From Paenibacillus sp. BIC5C1 (GTDB lineage: Bacteria > Bacillota > Bacilli > Paenibacillales > Paenibacillaceae), in assembly GCF_032399705.1 (NCBI RefSeq), contig NZ_CP135922.1:6448001-6512000 (forward strand): a stretch of DNA of 64,000 nucleotides. The letters run 5' to 3'. Shown one piece after another: positions 34,172 to 43,507 of this stretch; the first letter of the stretch is position 1; the number at the start of each line of letters is the position of its first letter. The notes beneath the pieces were generated by a model. That model was not told the origin of the DNA. It did not search any database and saw nothing but the letters and a program-made list of their open reading frames with translations. A program made the translations under genes and the position numbers.

Positions 34172-36175
34172 TTATTGCTCAATAATGCAGAACCCCCATG
34201 GTTCAAGCACCATATTCTGCCCTCCGGTCACCGCTATTCCTGCCAGAAGTTCCGTTCCGTCTCCGTAGGCATTAACGAACGAAGTCGCCTGATCAGAGTA
34301 ATTAAAGAAATACCGAATCGTCCTCCCTTGATCATTCACTCCGCTCTTCACGATGATTGGAAAAGCCAATTCCTGATCGGTTCCCCACAGCCCGGCTTCC
34401 TTCATGACACGCTCCAACACGTTGCGGATCACCGCGGAACTGGTATAACATCCAACGTACGTTGCTTTGCCCTTGCCATAGGTATTCTGGGTAATTGCCG
34501 CATATTCTCCCCAGTGAGGATGATCGTACCAGGCCAGCACTTCTGCCGTTGTTGGTGTGATCAGTTCCATCCAGGTGTGAATCTGATTCTGTTCCTCTCC
34601 AACCTCGAACGGATCATCTCGAAGCGACACATTTTTCGGCTCAACGAACAGGTTGTAACTGATGCCACAAGCCTCACTGATCAGTCCAGGCTGGCGGGTA
34701 GAGCGGACCTTAATATGCTCATTGGCGAATCCGCTCTTGAAGGAGTACACGACATGCCCACCATCCTGTACAAATTGGTTCAGCCTCTCAAGCAAGACAT
34801 CGGAAGCCGCGTACAAAGCAGGCACAACGATCACATCATAGCCTTCATAACTCTCCACAGACGGATCAATCAGATCACAGCCCATGTTCATTTTGTATAA
34901 TTCGTCATACATCCAGCGGATAACGTCGTTGTATTTTTTGTCACTCGTAAAGTTAAATCCGAACCACTTGATCGACGTCAACGCCTCATTGCTGAACAGC
35001 ACGGCTACCCGATTCGTTTTCTTCAAATTCACCAGTTGCGGGCTAAGTCTGGCAAAATCCCGACCGATCGTTTTGGCCTCGTTGTACACCGGATTTGGTT
35101 CAAAATCATGACTCAGCAATCCTTTCCAATACGTCTCGAACGAATTATGCAAGGAGTGCCAGTGCCAATAGGCGACCATGTTTGCTCCGGAGGCCAGGTG
35201 GCTAAACGCCTGAAGGCGAAGCTGCCCCGGATAGGGAACCCAATGCCAGAAAGCCTGCGCTTCCGTCTCCAGTACAAGATAGTTCGATTGTTTGGTGGAA
35301 CGTGCCACGTCACCGCCGAATGAAATCTCAATGCCGGTCAGATCATCCTGTGACGGATGGTAGATGTCCACACTGGTGATGTCAAAAGGTTTGGAAGCGG
35401 CAAAATGATCCACATCCCCCTGAATGCCGTACGAGTATCCACGCCAGTCGAAGTCAAAGTTTTGGGTGACAAACTGCCCCTCCTGTTTGTACTCATTTAC
35501 AATTCCCACCTGCCACGCCAGAAAGTTGGTTACCAGTTGACGCTGGAATTTGGCAAATTCAGCTCCAAGACTGCCGTTGATTGTACCGACAACTGACGGG
35601 AAGTCTTCCCAGCTATTGATGCGGTTACTCCAGTAATCTAGCCCAAATTCCTTATTCAGATCATCCAATGAGCTGAACTTGTTACGCATATATTTGACGA
35701 ATTGTAATTGTACGTTATCACCGGCAGTATTGTAATGCTTCGTTTCGTTATCCGTCTGATAGCCAATCACGGCAGGGTGTTGGCTGACACGGGAGATCAG
35801 CTTGCGAATGATGCGCTCCGCATAAAACAGGTACGTCGGATGTGTGATATCCATGATCTGCCGCGCCCCATATTTCCCTGGTCCCTGTGCCGTTGTTGCC
35901 AGAACATCCGGGTGTTCCTTGACCATCCACGTCGGAACAGCATACGTAGGGGTACCCACAATAACCTGAATGCTCGCCGCATGCATGGCATCCAGTACAC
36001 GATCTACTGAGGAGAAGTCGAATACACCATTCTGTGGTTCATGCGTACTCCAGGTGGATTCCGCAATCCGCACCACGTTAATGCCTGCATCTTTCATCAT
36101 CTGAATATCCTTGTCCAATCGCTCATAAGGCATATATTCGTCATAGTAGGCTACCCCGTACAATAACTTGTCCAT
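34172..36175 (-). CDS. GH42 beta-galactosidase
   Basis: A 667-residue glycoside hydrolase of family 42. The N-terminal TIM barrel carries the acid/base Glu144 (IGYQTDNETKHYNT) and the nucleophile Glu303 (NYLVLETEAQAFWHW), followed by the trimerisation and C-terminal beta domains. There is no signal peptide, so the enzyme is cytoplasmic and acts on imported beta-galactosides or galacto-oligosaccharides. AAGGGG precedes ATG 36175. A perfect cre site lies 75-88 bases upstream, next to the -35, pointing to CcpA control, and an AraC-type regulator is divergent from it. The neighbouring ABC importer likely supplies the substrate. The natural polymer (galactan, arabinogalactan) cannot be read. Confidence 0.93.
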   Translation of the reverse strand: MDKLLYGVAYYDEYMPYERLDKDIQMMKDAGINVVRIAESTWSTHEPQNGVFDFSSVDRVLDAMHAASIQVIVGTPTYAVPTWMVKEHPDVLATTAQGPGKYGARQIMDITHPTYLFYAERIIRKLISRVSQHPAVIGYQTDNETKHYNTAGDNVQLQFVKYMRNKFSSLDDLNKEFGLDYWSNRINSWEDFPSVVGTINGSLGAEFAKFQRQLVTNFLAWQVGIVNEYKQEGQFVTQNFDFDWRGYSYGIQGDVDHFAASKPFDITSVDIYHPSQDDLTGIEISFGGDVARSTKQSNYLVLETEAQAFWHWVPYPGQLRLQAFSHLASGANMVAYWHWHSLHNSFETYWKGLLSHDFEPNPVYNEAKTIGRDFARLSPQLVNLKKTNRVAVLFSNEALTSIKWFGFNFTSDKKYNDVIRWMYDELYKMNMGCDLIDPSVESYEGYDVIVVPALYAASDVLLERLNQFVQDGGHVVYSFKSGFANEHIKVRSTRQPGLISEACGISYNLFVEPKNVSLRDDPFEVGEEQNQIHTWMELITPTTAEVLAWYDHPHWGEYAAITQNTYGKGKATYVGCYTSSAVIRNVLERVMKEAGLWGTDQELAFPIIVKSGVNDQGRTIRYFFNYSDQATSFVNAYGDGTELLAGIAVTGGQNMVLEPWGFCIIEQ

Positions 36176-36217
36176 GTTAAAATCCCCTTTTCATCCGGTA
36201 GTATGAAGCTCTTGGCA

Positions 36218-36263
36218 TTTATACAAAATGGAATGATTCAATTGAAAAATGATAACGTTTACA
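36218..36263 (-). promoter_or_regulatory. GH42 promoter with perfect cre (CcpA) site
   Basis: TGATAACGTTTACA (36250-36263) fits the cre consensus TGWNANCGNTNWCA at every position. On the minus strand TTCAAT (36246-36241) and TATAAA (36223-36218), 17 bases apart, form the promoter. The cre therefore sits just upstream of the -35. A second, degenerate cre-like sequence at 36333-36346 lies by the AraC gene promoter (TATAAT 36351-36356). Confidence 0.8.
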
Positions 36264-36421
36264 TTATTATCTATTGAAGTACATTAAACACTTAGCTATC
36301 TGTCGAACGCTCTCCTGTTCTACGATTTTTAATGTTAGCGTTAAACTGATTATAATGAAGTATACTATGAGTGCCGATTGTACAAGGCGAGTTGTTTTTA
36401 CCCTTTTCCGAGGTGAATGTC

Positions 36422-37396
36422 ATGGATATCCGATCGCAGCTTCGAGAAATGCCACATCATACATTGGCTCACTGGCTGCCTATTATCGACTGTAACATTA
36501 AATTCTATGGAGCGCACAGCCAACAAGTTCCATACGGTTGGGCGATGCCGGAGGAATCCCATCCGGGCTTTGAAATTATGCTGATTATAAAGGGGACCCA
36601 GGAGAGTGTAATTCACGGGTATACCTATACGGTTGAGGAAGGTTCTATTCTGTTGATTCCACCCGGATTCAAACATACAAACCAATGTGTATCATCAGAG
36701 GGCATGACGTATTTCAGTGCTCATTTCAATGTGGATGATCCCGTATTCACCTTGAAGCTGATGTCACATCACAGCCGAATCTATGAGGCTGGCACCACAG
36801 ATAACATGCAAATGCGCCCTGTCCTGGAGAACTGGATGAACATGATCCGAACATCGGAGGCATACACTTCCACAGACAAATTTATCATGCAGGCACGCAT
36901 GTTTGAATTGTTTGCCCTGCTGTCCCAGGCGGCTGATCGTGAACCACTGCCTACCCGATCGGATGCATCGCCTAATGCTCCAGCTCCCGCAGCCATGCAT
37001 TATGCAGGGGCCATCGCAGAAGCCATCAAACAGGCATTCCATACGCAGCTCCGAATTAAAGAGGGCAATGTATCCACCGTCAAAGTGGAGCAGATCATAT
37101 CCTCATTTGGCATCAGTCCGGGATATGGGCTGCAGATCTTCCGCAAGGTGTACGGACAATCTCCACGGTCCTACCTGTCCAGCCTGAAACTGCAGGAAGC
37201 CAAAGTGCTGATCGAACAGCCAAAGCTCTCTTTGGGGGAAATTGCATGGAAGCTGGGCTACACCCATCTGTCACACTTCAGTCGGCAATTCAAACGATGG
37301 ACTGGCCAGAGTCCACTTCAATATCGCAACTCCGTTCAGGACCTCTCCAATGAATCGGGTCCAGAGGACCTGAGTTGGGAGACCGAATCGGACTAA
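36422..37396 (+). CDS. AraC-family transcriptional regulator divergent from GH42
   Basis: A 324-residue regulator. Residues about 30-130 are a cupin-type sugar-sensing domain (EEGSILLIPPGFKHTNQC). The C-terminal 100 residues are the AraC DNA-binding domain with two helix-turn-helices (VKVEQIISSFGISPGYGLQIFRKVYG, then LGEIAWKLGYTHLSHFSRQFKRWTG). ATG 36422 has GAGGTGA upstream. Being divergent from the beta-galactosidase it likely activates that gene in response to a galactoside. It is convergent with mobA, 30 bases apart. Confidence 0.9.
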   Translation: MDIRSQLREMPHHTLAHWLPIIDCNIKFYGAHSQQVPYGWAMPEESHPGFEIMLIIKGTQESVIHGYTYTVEEGSILLIPPGFKHTNQCVSSEGMTYFSAHFNVDDPVFTLKLMSHHSRIYEAGTTDNMQMRPVLENWMNMIRTSEAYTSTDKFIMQARMFELFALLSQAADREPLPTRSDASPNAPAPAAMHYAGAIAEAIKQAFHTQLRIKEGNVSTVKVEQIISSFGISPGYGLQIFRKVYGQSPRSYLSSLKLQEAKVLIEQPKLSLGEIAWKLGYTHLSHFSRQFKRWTGQSPLQYRNSVQDLSNESGPEDLSWETESD

Positions 37397-37426
37397 AAAG
37401 TATGAGATGATGAATGAAGTGATAGG

Positions 37427-38044
37427 TCAAGGGCCGTATGATCGGTTACGAATATGCTTATACTCTTCCGGAGTATTCATATTACTAAGTTGAATAGCCA
37501 CATCATGAACGCCAGCGCTTTCCAGCTCATCCACATCGACATATTGGCAGCCGATCTCTTCAAGCCATTGGGTTACCTTCAGTCTGTTATCTATTAAGCG
37601 CTGCTCCAGTTCAGGGAGAACACGTCTATGATATGCACCTGCAAGCGGATGAACACGCCCTGCCAATCGTGGAACGATCGCATGATGCTCTTGACCTGAT
37701 TCGGCGAGCCACTTCATGCCTTTGAAAAAGGATGGCTCTAGCAGCGGCATATCACAGGCGCAGATGAGGTTCCAGTCTGTCTCTGAGGCTTGCAGCGCGG
37801 CTTGCAGCCCTGCGAGCGGCCCTTTTCCGGGGTAATCATCCTGAACCCTGTCGTAGGGCAATGCGGTGTATGCAGCCGTGTTGTTTCCTGTGGAAAGGAT
37901 AATGCGATGTACTGCTGGTGCCATCGCTTGAATGATCTGCTCCAGCACGCTGGAATCATTCCATTCCAATAATGCTTTGTTGAAGCCCATACGGCGGGAT
38001 AAACCTCCTGCCAGTATAATACCTGTCCATTCCATCTTGCTCAC
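37427..38044 (-). CDS. mobA: Molybdenum cofactor guanylyltransferase MobA
   Basis: A 205-residue nucleotidyltransferase that adds GMP to molybdopterin. The N-terminal nucleotide motif is GIILAGGLSRRMGFNKALL and the metal site DMPLLEP follows at about residue 115. Length is normal for MobA. GTG 38044 is taken as start with GAGGAGGG 6-7 bases upstream; ATG 38035 is an alternative. It is isolated from moaA (23311) and from other cofactor genes in this window. An MFS transporter is divergent from it. Confidence 0.92.
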   Translation of the reverse strand: MSKMEWTGIILAGGLSRRMGFNKALLEWNDSSVLEQIIQAMAPAVHRIILSTGNNTAAYTALPYDRVQDDYPGKGPLAGLQAALQASETDWNLICACDMPLLEPSFFKGMKWLAESGQEHHAIVPRLAGRVHPLAGAYHRRVLPELEQRLIDNRLKVTQWLEEIGCQYVDVDELESAGVHDVAIQLSNMNTPEEYKHIRNRSYGP

Positions 38045-38140
38045 GGTAACCCTCCTCGTTCAATAAACGTATTCTATACATTGAATACCCTTTCAACAAA
38101 TGATACATTGAAGAATATGATTCTGAAAGGAATGGCTCTA

Positions 38141-39358
38141 TTGGATAGATATGCACCCGGAAGAGGCAATCCCTCTTTGGTTTCGCTGAAACTATATAAC
38201 TTTTTCATTTATGGAGCCATTTCAATCTTCGCCGGTTTTCTTCAGTTGTATTTGCAGGAAATCGGAATGACCAAATTGGAGATTGGCAGTCTCATGGCGA
38301 TTGGTCCGTTTGTATCCTTGTTCGCTAATCCGTTCTGGGGCTTCTGGAGCGATAAATCACGCAATATTCGTATTATTCTGATGATGATGATGGGTGGCAC
38401 CTTTGTGCTTGCTCAGGCCGTATTCTATGCGCCTACGTATGCCTGGATTTATGCAGCCATGATCTTTTTTTATTTTTTCCAAAGTCCGTTGTTTGCCCAA
38501 ACCAACAGCCTAATTCTCGGTTATATCGATGGTACGAATCAGAAATTCGGTACGTTTCGGCTCTGGGGATCGCTGGGCTGGGCCCTAACTGCTGCGGCTG
38601 CCGGACCCCTGATTGACCGTCTGGGAGCAGGCAGTGTATCGATTGTCTTTGCCTTCATGATTGTCATTGCTTTTGTCTTTGCGTTGTTTCTACCCAGACA
38701 GCCGATCGCTTCAGATACACCTGTAGTGAGCTTTCGACGTTTTGGCAAGGTGATGTTCAATCCGTACTTTATGATCTTTATCGGGCTTGGGGTGCTCGTT
38801 TCCGTACCCAACGCCATGAACAGTACATTTATGTCATTATACATCGTGGAAATGGGTGGCGATAAACAGATGGTTGGCTGGGCCATCTTCACATCATCCA
38901 TCCTTGAAGTGGGTGTATTCTTGCTCCTGGACCGTTTTCTCAAACGTAAAATGGGCATGCTTCTCTCATCGCTCATCCTGATCAGTCTGCTGTTCGCCAT
39001 CCGCTGGCAGCTCATGGCCTTAGCGAACAACCCGTTAGAGATTGTGTTCATTCAGCTCATGCACTCCATTACGTTCGGCGGGTATTTCTATGTAGGGACC
39101 CAACTGACGATGCTGTTCATTCCAAGGCCGTACCGTTCCTCTGGTCAGGCCGTGTATACGATGGCCTGGGGCGGCCTCTCTGGTGTCATTGCCGGTCTGT
39201 TCGGTGGCTGGCTGTTCCAGAGCTTTGGTGCTGAGGTCATGTATAACATCGGGGTATTCTTCTCCCTGATCGGTGCTGTTGGCTTTGCAATCATGTGGTT
39301 CTCAAATCGCCGCAATGGCTATCAGCCAACAGTGCTGACGGAAATGGGTGAAAGGTAA
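38141..39358 (+). CDS. Major facilitator superfamily transporter (LacY/NUP-like group)
   Basis: A 405-residue transporter with about 12 predicted helices. The first loop holds GPFVSLFANPFWGFWSDKS, the MFS motif A region. It resembles the MFS_1-like group that includes sugar and nucleoside proton symporters. The start is uncertain: TTG 38141 has AAAGGA 9 bases upstream, whereas ATG 38132 and ATG 38117 are badly placed or lack a clear ribosome binding site. It is divergent from mobA. A structured repeat and a terminator follow before glnS. The substrate is not known. Confidence 0.85.
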   Translation: MDRYAPGRGNPSLVSLKLYNFFIYGAISIFAGFLQLYLQEIGMTKLEIGSLMAIGPFVSLFANPFWGFWSDKSRNIRIILMMMMGGTFVLAQAVFYAPTYAWIYAAMIFFYFFQSPLFAQTNSLILGYIDGTNQKFGTFRLWGSLGWALTAAAAGPLIDRLGAGSVSIVFAFMIVIAFVFALFLPRQPIASDTPVVSFRRFGKVMFNPYFMIFIGLGVLVSVPNAMNSTFMSLYIVEMGGDKQMVGWAIFTSSILEVGVFLLLDRFLKRKMGMLLSSLILISLLFAIRWQLMALANNPLEIVFIQLMHSITFGGYFYVGTQLTMLFIPRPYRSSGQAVYTMAWGGLSGVIAGLFGGWLFQSFGAEVMYNIGVFFSLIGAVGFAIMWFSNRRNGYQPTVLTEMGER

Positions 39359-39390
39359 TCTTTTGTTGGCAAAGGTTGAACCTTTCAAGA

Positions 39391-39543
39391 TTTACACTGG
39401 AGCACTACGAGGACAGAACAATCTTTCGATCGCTGTTATCCCCGGATTTTTTTGGATTCCCTTTATTAAAGGGTAAAATCCAGGGATAAAGGCGAACGCT
39501 ACGCTTCTCCAGCTTTATTCTGTCCTCTCCGTTATGGTGTAAA
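39391..39543. repeat. Structured intergenic repeat, copy A
   Basis: A 153-base element bounded by TTTACAC and GTGTAAA. Nested within are the arms GAGGACAGAA (39409-39418) and TTCTGTCCTC (39518-39527), then TTATCCC with GGGATAA, then CCCTTTATTAAAGGG at the tip. It contains GGCGAACGCTACGCTTCT (39491-39508), shared with copy B at 16574-16690 apart from two bases. There is no coding capacity. It occupies most of the 394-base gap between the MFS gene and glnS. Confidence 0.75.
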
Positions 39544-39597
39544 TAACAAAGTTCAAATAATCAAACAAAAGATTAAGAATAGTAGTAATAAAAAGAG

Positions 39598-39640
39598 AAA
39601 GGCGTCTCCAATGGCTTATTGCCCTGGAGACGCCTTTTAC
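39598..39640. terminator. Bidirectional terminator between the MFS gene and glnS
   Basis: A perfect 13-bp stem, AAAGGCGTCTCCA (39598-39610) with TGGAGACGCCTTT (39625-39637), with T-rich ends on both strands between convergent genes. Confidence 0.9.
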
Positions 39641-39753
39641 GTGTATAGATTTAAGTTTATACATTTAAGTTTACAGCTTAGGCGTGTAACCCTAACTTGT
39701 TTTCTCACCCTAAACCTCTAACTTTATCTATTGTTCTAACTTTGTACTTCACC

Positions 39754-41526
39754 TTATGCTTTTGGCAGTTGGAACGAGCTCTTCAGGGATACGACCCGGT
39801 TAAATACCGGACGGCCTGGCTCGGAATGCTTCGGATCAACGCTGAAGTAACCGTGACGGAAGAACTGGAATTTATCCTGTGCTTTCGCTTCCTTCATCTC
39901 TTGCTCCACAAACCCTTGAACGACTTCAAGAGAGTTTGGATTCAATTGATCCAGGAACGTTTTCTCCGGCTGCTCTTCCACAACCTCAGCGCCTGCCACA
40001 GCCACTTCTGTCTCGGTATCGGCTTCCGGTGCTTCTGCGGAGATCAGAGGTTCATACAGACGGAATTCAGCAGGTACCGCTTGAGTCGCTTCTACCCAGT
40101 GGATTGTACCTTTAACTTTACGGCCAGTGAAACCACTGCCGCTCTTCGTTTCTACATCATAGGTACAATGGATTTCAGTTACATTGCCTTCTGCATCTTT
40201 AATCACATCGTTACATTTGATGAAATACGCATGTTTCAGACGAACTTCGTTACCAGGGAACAAACGGAAATATTTGTTCGGTGGATTTTCCATGAAATCG
40301 TCTTGTTCAATATAGATCTCACGGGAGAACGGAATTTGGCGATTGCCCATCTCCGGGTTCTCCACATTGTTCTCTGCTTCGAGCCATTCCACTTGCCCTT
40401 CAGGGTAGTTGGTAATGACCACTTTGAGCGGGTGCAGGACAGCCATCGTGCGCGGAGCTTTCAATTTCAGATCTTCACGTACAAAGTGCTCCAGCGTTTG
40501 CAGGTCGATGACGCCTTGGCTTTTGGAAATACCTGTTTCGAATACGAAATCACGAATCGCTTCCGGTGTATATCCCCGGCGGCGCAGACCCGAAATCGTT
40601 GGCATACGCGGATCATCCCATCCATCCACATGGCCTTCATCCACGAGCAGTTTCAGCTTCCGTTTACTTGTCACCATTTGCGACAGGTTCAGGCGGCCAA
40701 ACTCATATTGATGTGGTTGGTTCTCCATCTCACATTCGGCAATAACCCAATCATAGAATGGACGTTGATCCTCAAACTCCAGGGAGCAGAGGGAGTGGGT
40801 TACTCCTTCAATGGCATCTTCAAGTGGATGTGCGAATGCGTACATCGGATAGATGCACCATTTGTCACCCGTATTATGATGATGTGCATGAGCAATACGG
40901 TAAATGACCGGATCACGCAGGTTGATATTCGGTGAAGCCATATCAATCTTGGCACGCAGCACTTTCTCACCGTTCTGGAACTCGCCCGCACGCATCCGTG
41001 TGAACAGGTCCAGATTCTCTTCTACAGTGCGATCACGATATGGGCTGTTCTTGCCCGGCTCGGTGAGCGTTCCACGCATAGCACGGATTTCGTCGGCGCT
41101 TTGGTCGTCGATGTAAGCTTTGCCTTTTTGGATCAGCAAGACCGCGCGGCTGTACATTTCATCAAAATAATCAGAAGCAAAACGTTTCTCGCTCCACTCA
41201 TATCCGAGCCATTTCACGTCTTCTTGAATTGATTGGACATACTCTACATCTTCCTTGACCGGATTCGTGTCATCGAAGCGCAGATTTGTTTTGCCGCCAA
41301 ATTCGCCACCCAGTGCAAAGTTAATCCAGATCGCTTTGGCATGGCCGATATGCAGATAACCGTTCGGTTCCGGAGGAAAACGGGTAATGACTTCCTGGAC
41401 TTTCCCTGACCGGAGATCTTCGGTAATAATATTTTTGATAAAGTTAGGTGGGGTTGTACGATTGTCCACAGGTATCAAACCTTTCATGAATTGATTGGAA
41501 CTTTCAGCATTTACAATGCGTTTCAT
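39754..41526 (-). CDS. glnS: Glutaminyl-tRNA synthetase
   Basis: A 590-residue class I aminoacyl-tRNA synthetase. The HIGH motif is in [15 protein letters not shown] (about residues 51-65), and the KMSKS-type motif reads [13 protein letters not shown] and the C-terminal anticodon-binding beta barrels are recognisable. It charges tRNA-Gln directly with glutamine. Many Bacillota lack this enzyme and use Glu-tRNA-Gln amidation by GatCAB, so its presence is notable. Near residue 500 there is an acidic insertion rich in Glu, Ala and Val (about 25 residues) within the C-terminal domain. ATG 41526 has a modest AAAGG ribosome binding site; ATG at residue 14 is possible. No T-box leader is seen in the 150 bases upstream. 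Confidence 0.95.
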   Translation of the reverse strand: MKRIVNAESSNQFMKGLIPVDNRTTPPNFIKNIITEDLRSGKVQEVITRFPPEPNGYLHIGHAKAIWINFALGGEFGGKTNLRFDDTNPVKEDVEYVQSIQEDVKWLGYEWSEKRFASDYFDEMYSRAVLLIQKGKAYIDDQSADEIRAMRGTLTEPGKNSPYRDRTVEENLDLFTRMRAGEFQNGEKVLRAKIDMASPNINLRDPVIYRIAHAHHHNTGDKWCIYPMYAFAHPLEDAIEGVTHSLCSLEFEDQRPFYDWVIAECEMENQPHQYEFGRLNLSQMVTSKRKLKLLVDEGHVDGWDDPRMPTISGLRRRGYTPEAIRDFVFETGISKSQGVIDLQTLEHFVREDLKLKAPRTMAVLHPLKVVITNYPEGQVEWLEAENNVENPEMGNRQIPFSREIYIEQDDFMENPPNKYFRLFPGNEVRLKHAYFIKCNDVIKDAEGNVTEIHCTYDVETKSGSGFTGRKVKGTIHWVEATQAVPAEFRLYEPLISAEAPEADTETEVAVAGAEVVEEQPEKTFLDQLNPNSLEVVQGFVEQEMKEAKAQDKFQFFRHGYFSVDPKHSEPGRPVFNRVVSLKSSFQLPKA

Positions 41527-41677
41527 CTAAATATACCTTTAACGAGGGACGAGTTCAATAAATAACGGCACCAAAGTCATGACGGGCTGCACACAAGATA
41601 GGCCCAAAACCATTTTGACGGGTTCGCACGAATCATGTAGCATGATAGAAAAACAGAATTTAAGGGAGGGTTTCCCA

Positions 41678-41935
41678 TTGAACGCGCTAAAACTGTCCAA
41701 AGAACAACAGGATGAAGCCATACGTACCATCCAGTCGTATTTCGAAGAGGAACGCGGCGAAGAACTGGGCGATCTGGCAGCTTGGGGTGTGCTGGATCTT
41801 TTCATGACCCAGTTGGCTCCCTTCATATATAATCAGGCACTGGGTGACGCCCGTACTACGGTGAACCAACGCATGGCCTCGATGGAAGAAGACCTGTTTG
41901 CATTGGAGCGTAAGCTACCGAAGAATTCCCGATAA
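41678..41935 (+). CDS. DUF2164 family protein
   Basis: An 85-residue soluble helical protein. The pattern KLSKEQQDEAIRTIQSYFEE followed by ELGDLAAWGVLDLF and FIYNQALGDAR is that of the DUF2164 family, whose function is not known. TTG 41678 is chosen because GGGAGG at 41664-41669 is 8 bases upstream; the open frame extends further but without a ribosome binding site. It is divergent from glnS and followed 31 bases later by a GNAT gene, so these two may form an operon. Confidence 0.85.
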   Translation: MNALKLSKEQQDEAIRTIQSYFEEERGEELGDLAAWGVLDLFMTQLAPFIYNQALGDARTTVNQRMASMEEDLFALERKLPKNSR

Positions 41936-41966
41936 ACCATTATTTCAAAGAAAGAAGGTTGCACTC

Positions 41967-42515
41967 ATGTTTACCTATTCATTGGATGAATATACCGAAC
42001 TCCGTCCACTTGCCATGGAGCACACCAAACCGTTGTTCGAACTCACGGATCGCTCGCGGGATCAGTTGAGGCATTGGTTACCGTGGGTGGACAACGTAAC
42101 CGAGATTGAGCATACTTCGAATTTTATCAGCAATGCATTGAAACAGGGCGCGGACAATGGCGGTTTCACCGCAGGTGTCTGGCTGAAAGGCGATCTTGCA
42201 GGCATCATTGGCTTCCACGAAATCAACTGGACCAACCGCTCGGTAAGCATCGGATACTGGCTTGGCAAAGGTTTTGAAGGTCAAGGCTTGATGACCAGCG
42301 CATGCCGCGTTCTGGTTGACTACGCTCTCGTCACCCTGGATCTGAACCGTGTCGAGATTCGTTCAGCAACCAACAACAAGCGGAGCCGGGCCATCCCTGA
42401 ACGGCTAGGATTCGTCCTTGAAGGCGTTATTCGCCAGGCTGAGAAACTGCCTAAGGGCTATGTTAACCATGCGGTGTATGGCATGCTGCAGCATGAATGG
42501 GAACTTTTGCGCTAA
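41967..42515 (+). CDS. GNAT acetyltransferase, RimJ/RimL type
   Basis: A 182-residue N-acetyltransferase resembling YdaF/RimL, which acetylate ribosomal protein N-termini or related amines. The acetyl-CoA loop is in SIGYWLGKGFEGQGLMTSACR, and the C-terminal NNKRSRAIPERLGFVLEGVIR is typical of the group. ATG 41967 follows an AGAAGG ribosome binding site; the longer frame overlaps the preceding gene. It may be co-transcribed with the DUF2164 gene. Its target is unknown. Confidence 0.9.
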   Translation: MFTYSLDEYTELRPLAMEHTKPLFELTDRSRDQLRHWLPWVDNVTEIEHTSNFISNALKQGADNGGFTAGVWLKGDLAGIIGFHEINWTNRSVSIGYWLGKGFEGQGLMTSACRVLVDYALVTLDLNRVEIRSATNNKRSRAIPERLGFVLEGVIRQAEKLPKGYVNHAVYGMLQHEWELLR

Positions 42516-42595
42516 ATTAGACTTACATAATTCAAATGGTTGAAGGACTATTTCCTACGAAATATGTTCCTCATAATGGCATACATCAACGCTTA

Positions 42596-42645
42596 AAGCC
42601 CCTCCTACTCCACAACACGTGGAGAATAAGGAGGGGCTTATCTTA
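42596..42645. terminator. Bidirectional terminator between the GNAT and SDR genes
   Basis: A perfect 11-bp stem, AAGCCCCTCCT (42596-42606) with AGGAGGGGCTT (42629-42639), enclosing a second CTCCAC/GTGGAG hairpin. Convergent genes lie on both sides. Confidence 0.88.
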
Positions 42646-42694
42646 TTTGCGCATTTATGCATCCATATAACTTCAAATCTCTATATCCGACTTC

Positions 42695-43483
42695 TTAGAG
42701 CGCACGTACCATGCCACCATCCACCACAAGGGATGTACCTGTAATGTACGTATTTGCTCCTGATAAGAGGAACACAACTGCTTTGGCAAACTCCTCGGGT
42801 TGACCATAACGTCCCAGTGGAATTTCCTTACGGAATTGTTCGGCAACCACTTCCTCACTTATTCCGCTCTGCTCTGCACGCGCAGCGTCCAGTTCATGTA
42901 TCCGATCCGTTCCAATTCTACCCGGTGCAACCGTATTGATCAGAATGCCGTATGGCGCGAGTTCCTGTGACAAAGTTTTGGCCAATCCGAACACACCCGT
43001 ACGGAACGTATTGGACAGAATCAGGCCGGGGATCGGCTGCTTGACAGAAGTAGAGGCAATGTTCACGATATGTCCGCCGTTCTCCTTCATGTAAGGAAGC
43101 GCACCACGAATCAGTCTGACATAGCTAAGTACATTTAATTCAAATGCGCGTTCCCAATCTTCATCGGTCAATGATTCGAATGTTCCTGAAGGCGGGCCAC
43201 CTGAATTGTTCACCAAAATATCAATCTGCCCAAACTGTTCGCCTGTCTTGCGAATCAGGGCATCGATATCTCCCTTGCTTGTCACATCGGTTGCACAATA
43301 TTCGATACGTCCGCCACCACCGAGCGCCAGCAGCTCCTGTTTCACCGCTGCAAGCTTCTCTTCGCTCCGGCTGGCGAGCATGACATCAGCGCCTTCTGCC
43401 GCCAATTGAGCGGCTACCGCTTTGCCCAGTCCTCGACTGGATGCAAGCACCAGTGCCTTTTTACCCCGAAGTCCCATGTCCAT
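42695..43483 (-). CDS. Short-chain dehydrogenase/reductase-like protein lacking the YxxxK pair
   Basis: A 262-residue Rossmann-fold protein of the SDR superfamily. Positions corresponding to the NAD motif read VLASSRGLG instead of TGxxxGxG, and VNNSGG replaces NNAG. Ser144 aligns with the catalytic Ser, but the residues 13 and 17 further on, normally Tyr and Lys, are Ser157 and Arg161 (LILSNTFRTGVFGLAK). The end (NTYITGTSLVVDGGMV) is typical. It belongs to an SDR-like subgroup, also seen in B. subtilis YkvO-type proteins, with incomplete catalytic residues. It may use a different mechanism or act as a non-enzymatic binder. AAGGAGG precedes ATG 43483. Confidence 0.85.
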   Translation of the reverse strand: MDMGLRGKKALVLASSRGLGKAVAAQLAAEGADVMLASRSEEKLAAVKQELLALGGGGRIEYCATDVTSKGDIDALIRKTGEQFGQIDILVNNSGGPPSGTFESLTDEDWERAFELNVLSYVRLIRGALPYMKENGGHIVNIASTSVKQPIPGLILSNTFRTGVFGLAKTLSQELAPYGILINTVAPGRIGTDRIHELDAARAEQSGISEEVVAEQFRKEIPLGRYGQPEEFAKAVVFLLSGANTYITGTSLVVDGGMVRAL

Positions 43484-43507
43484 GGTTGTTCCTCCTTCTA
43501 CTCTGTT

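Noticed and set aside
39697..40935. 412-codon open frame on the + strand
   Set aside because: Antisense to glnS, with composition typical of a reverse-strand shadow and no recognisable motif.
41527..41677. Possible T-box leader upstream of glnS
   Set aside because: No AGGGTGGNACCGCG-type sequence or antiterminator/terminator pair is visible on the minus strand.
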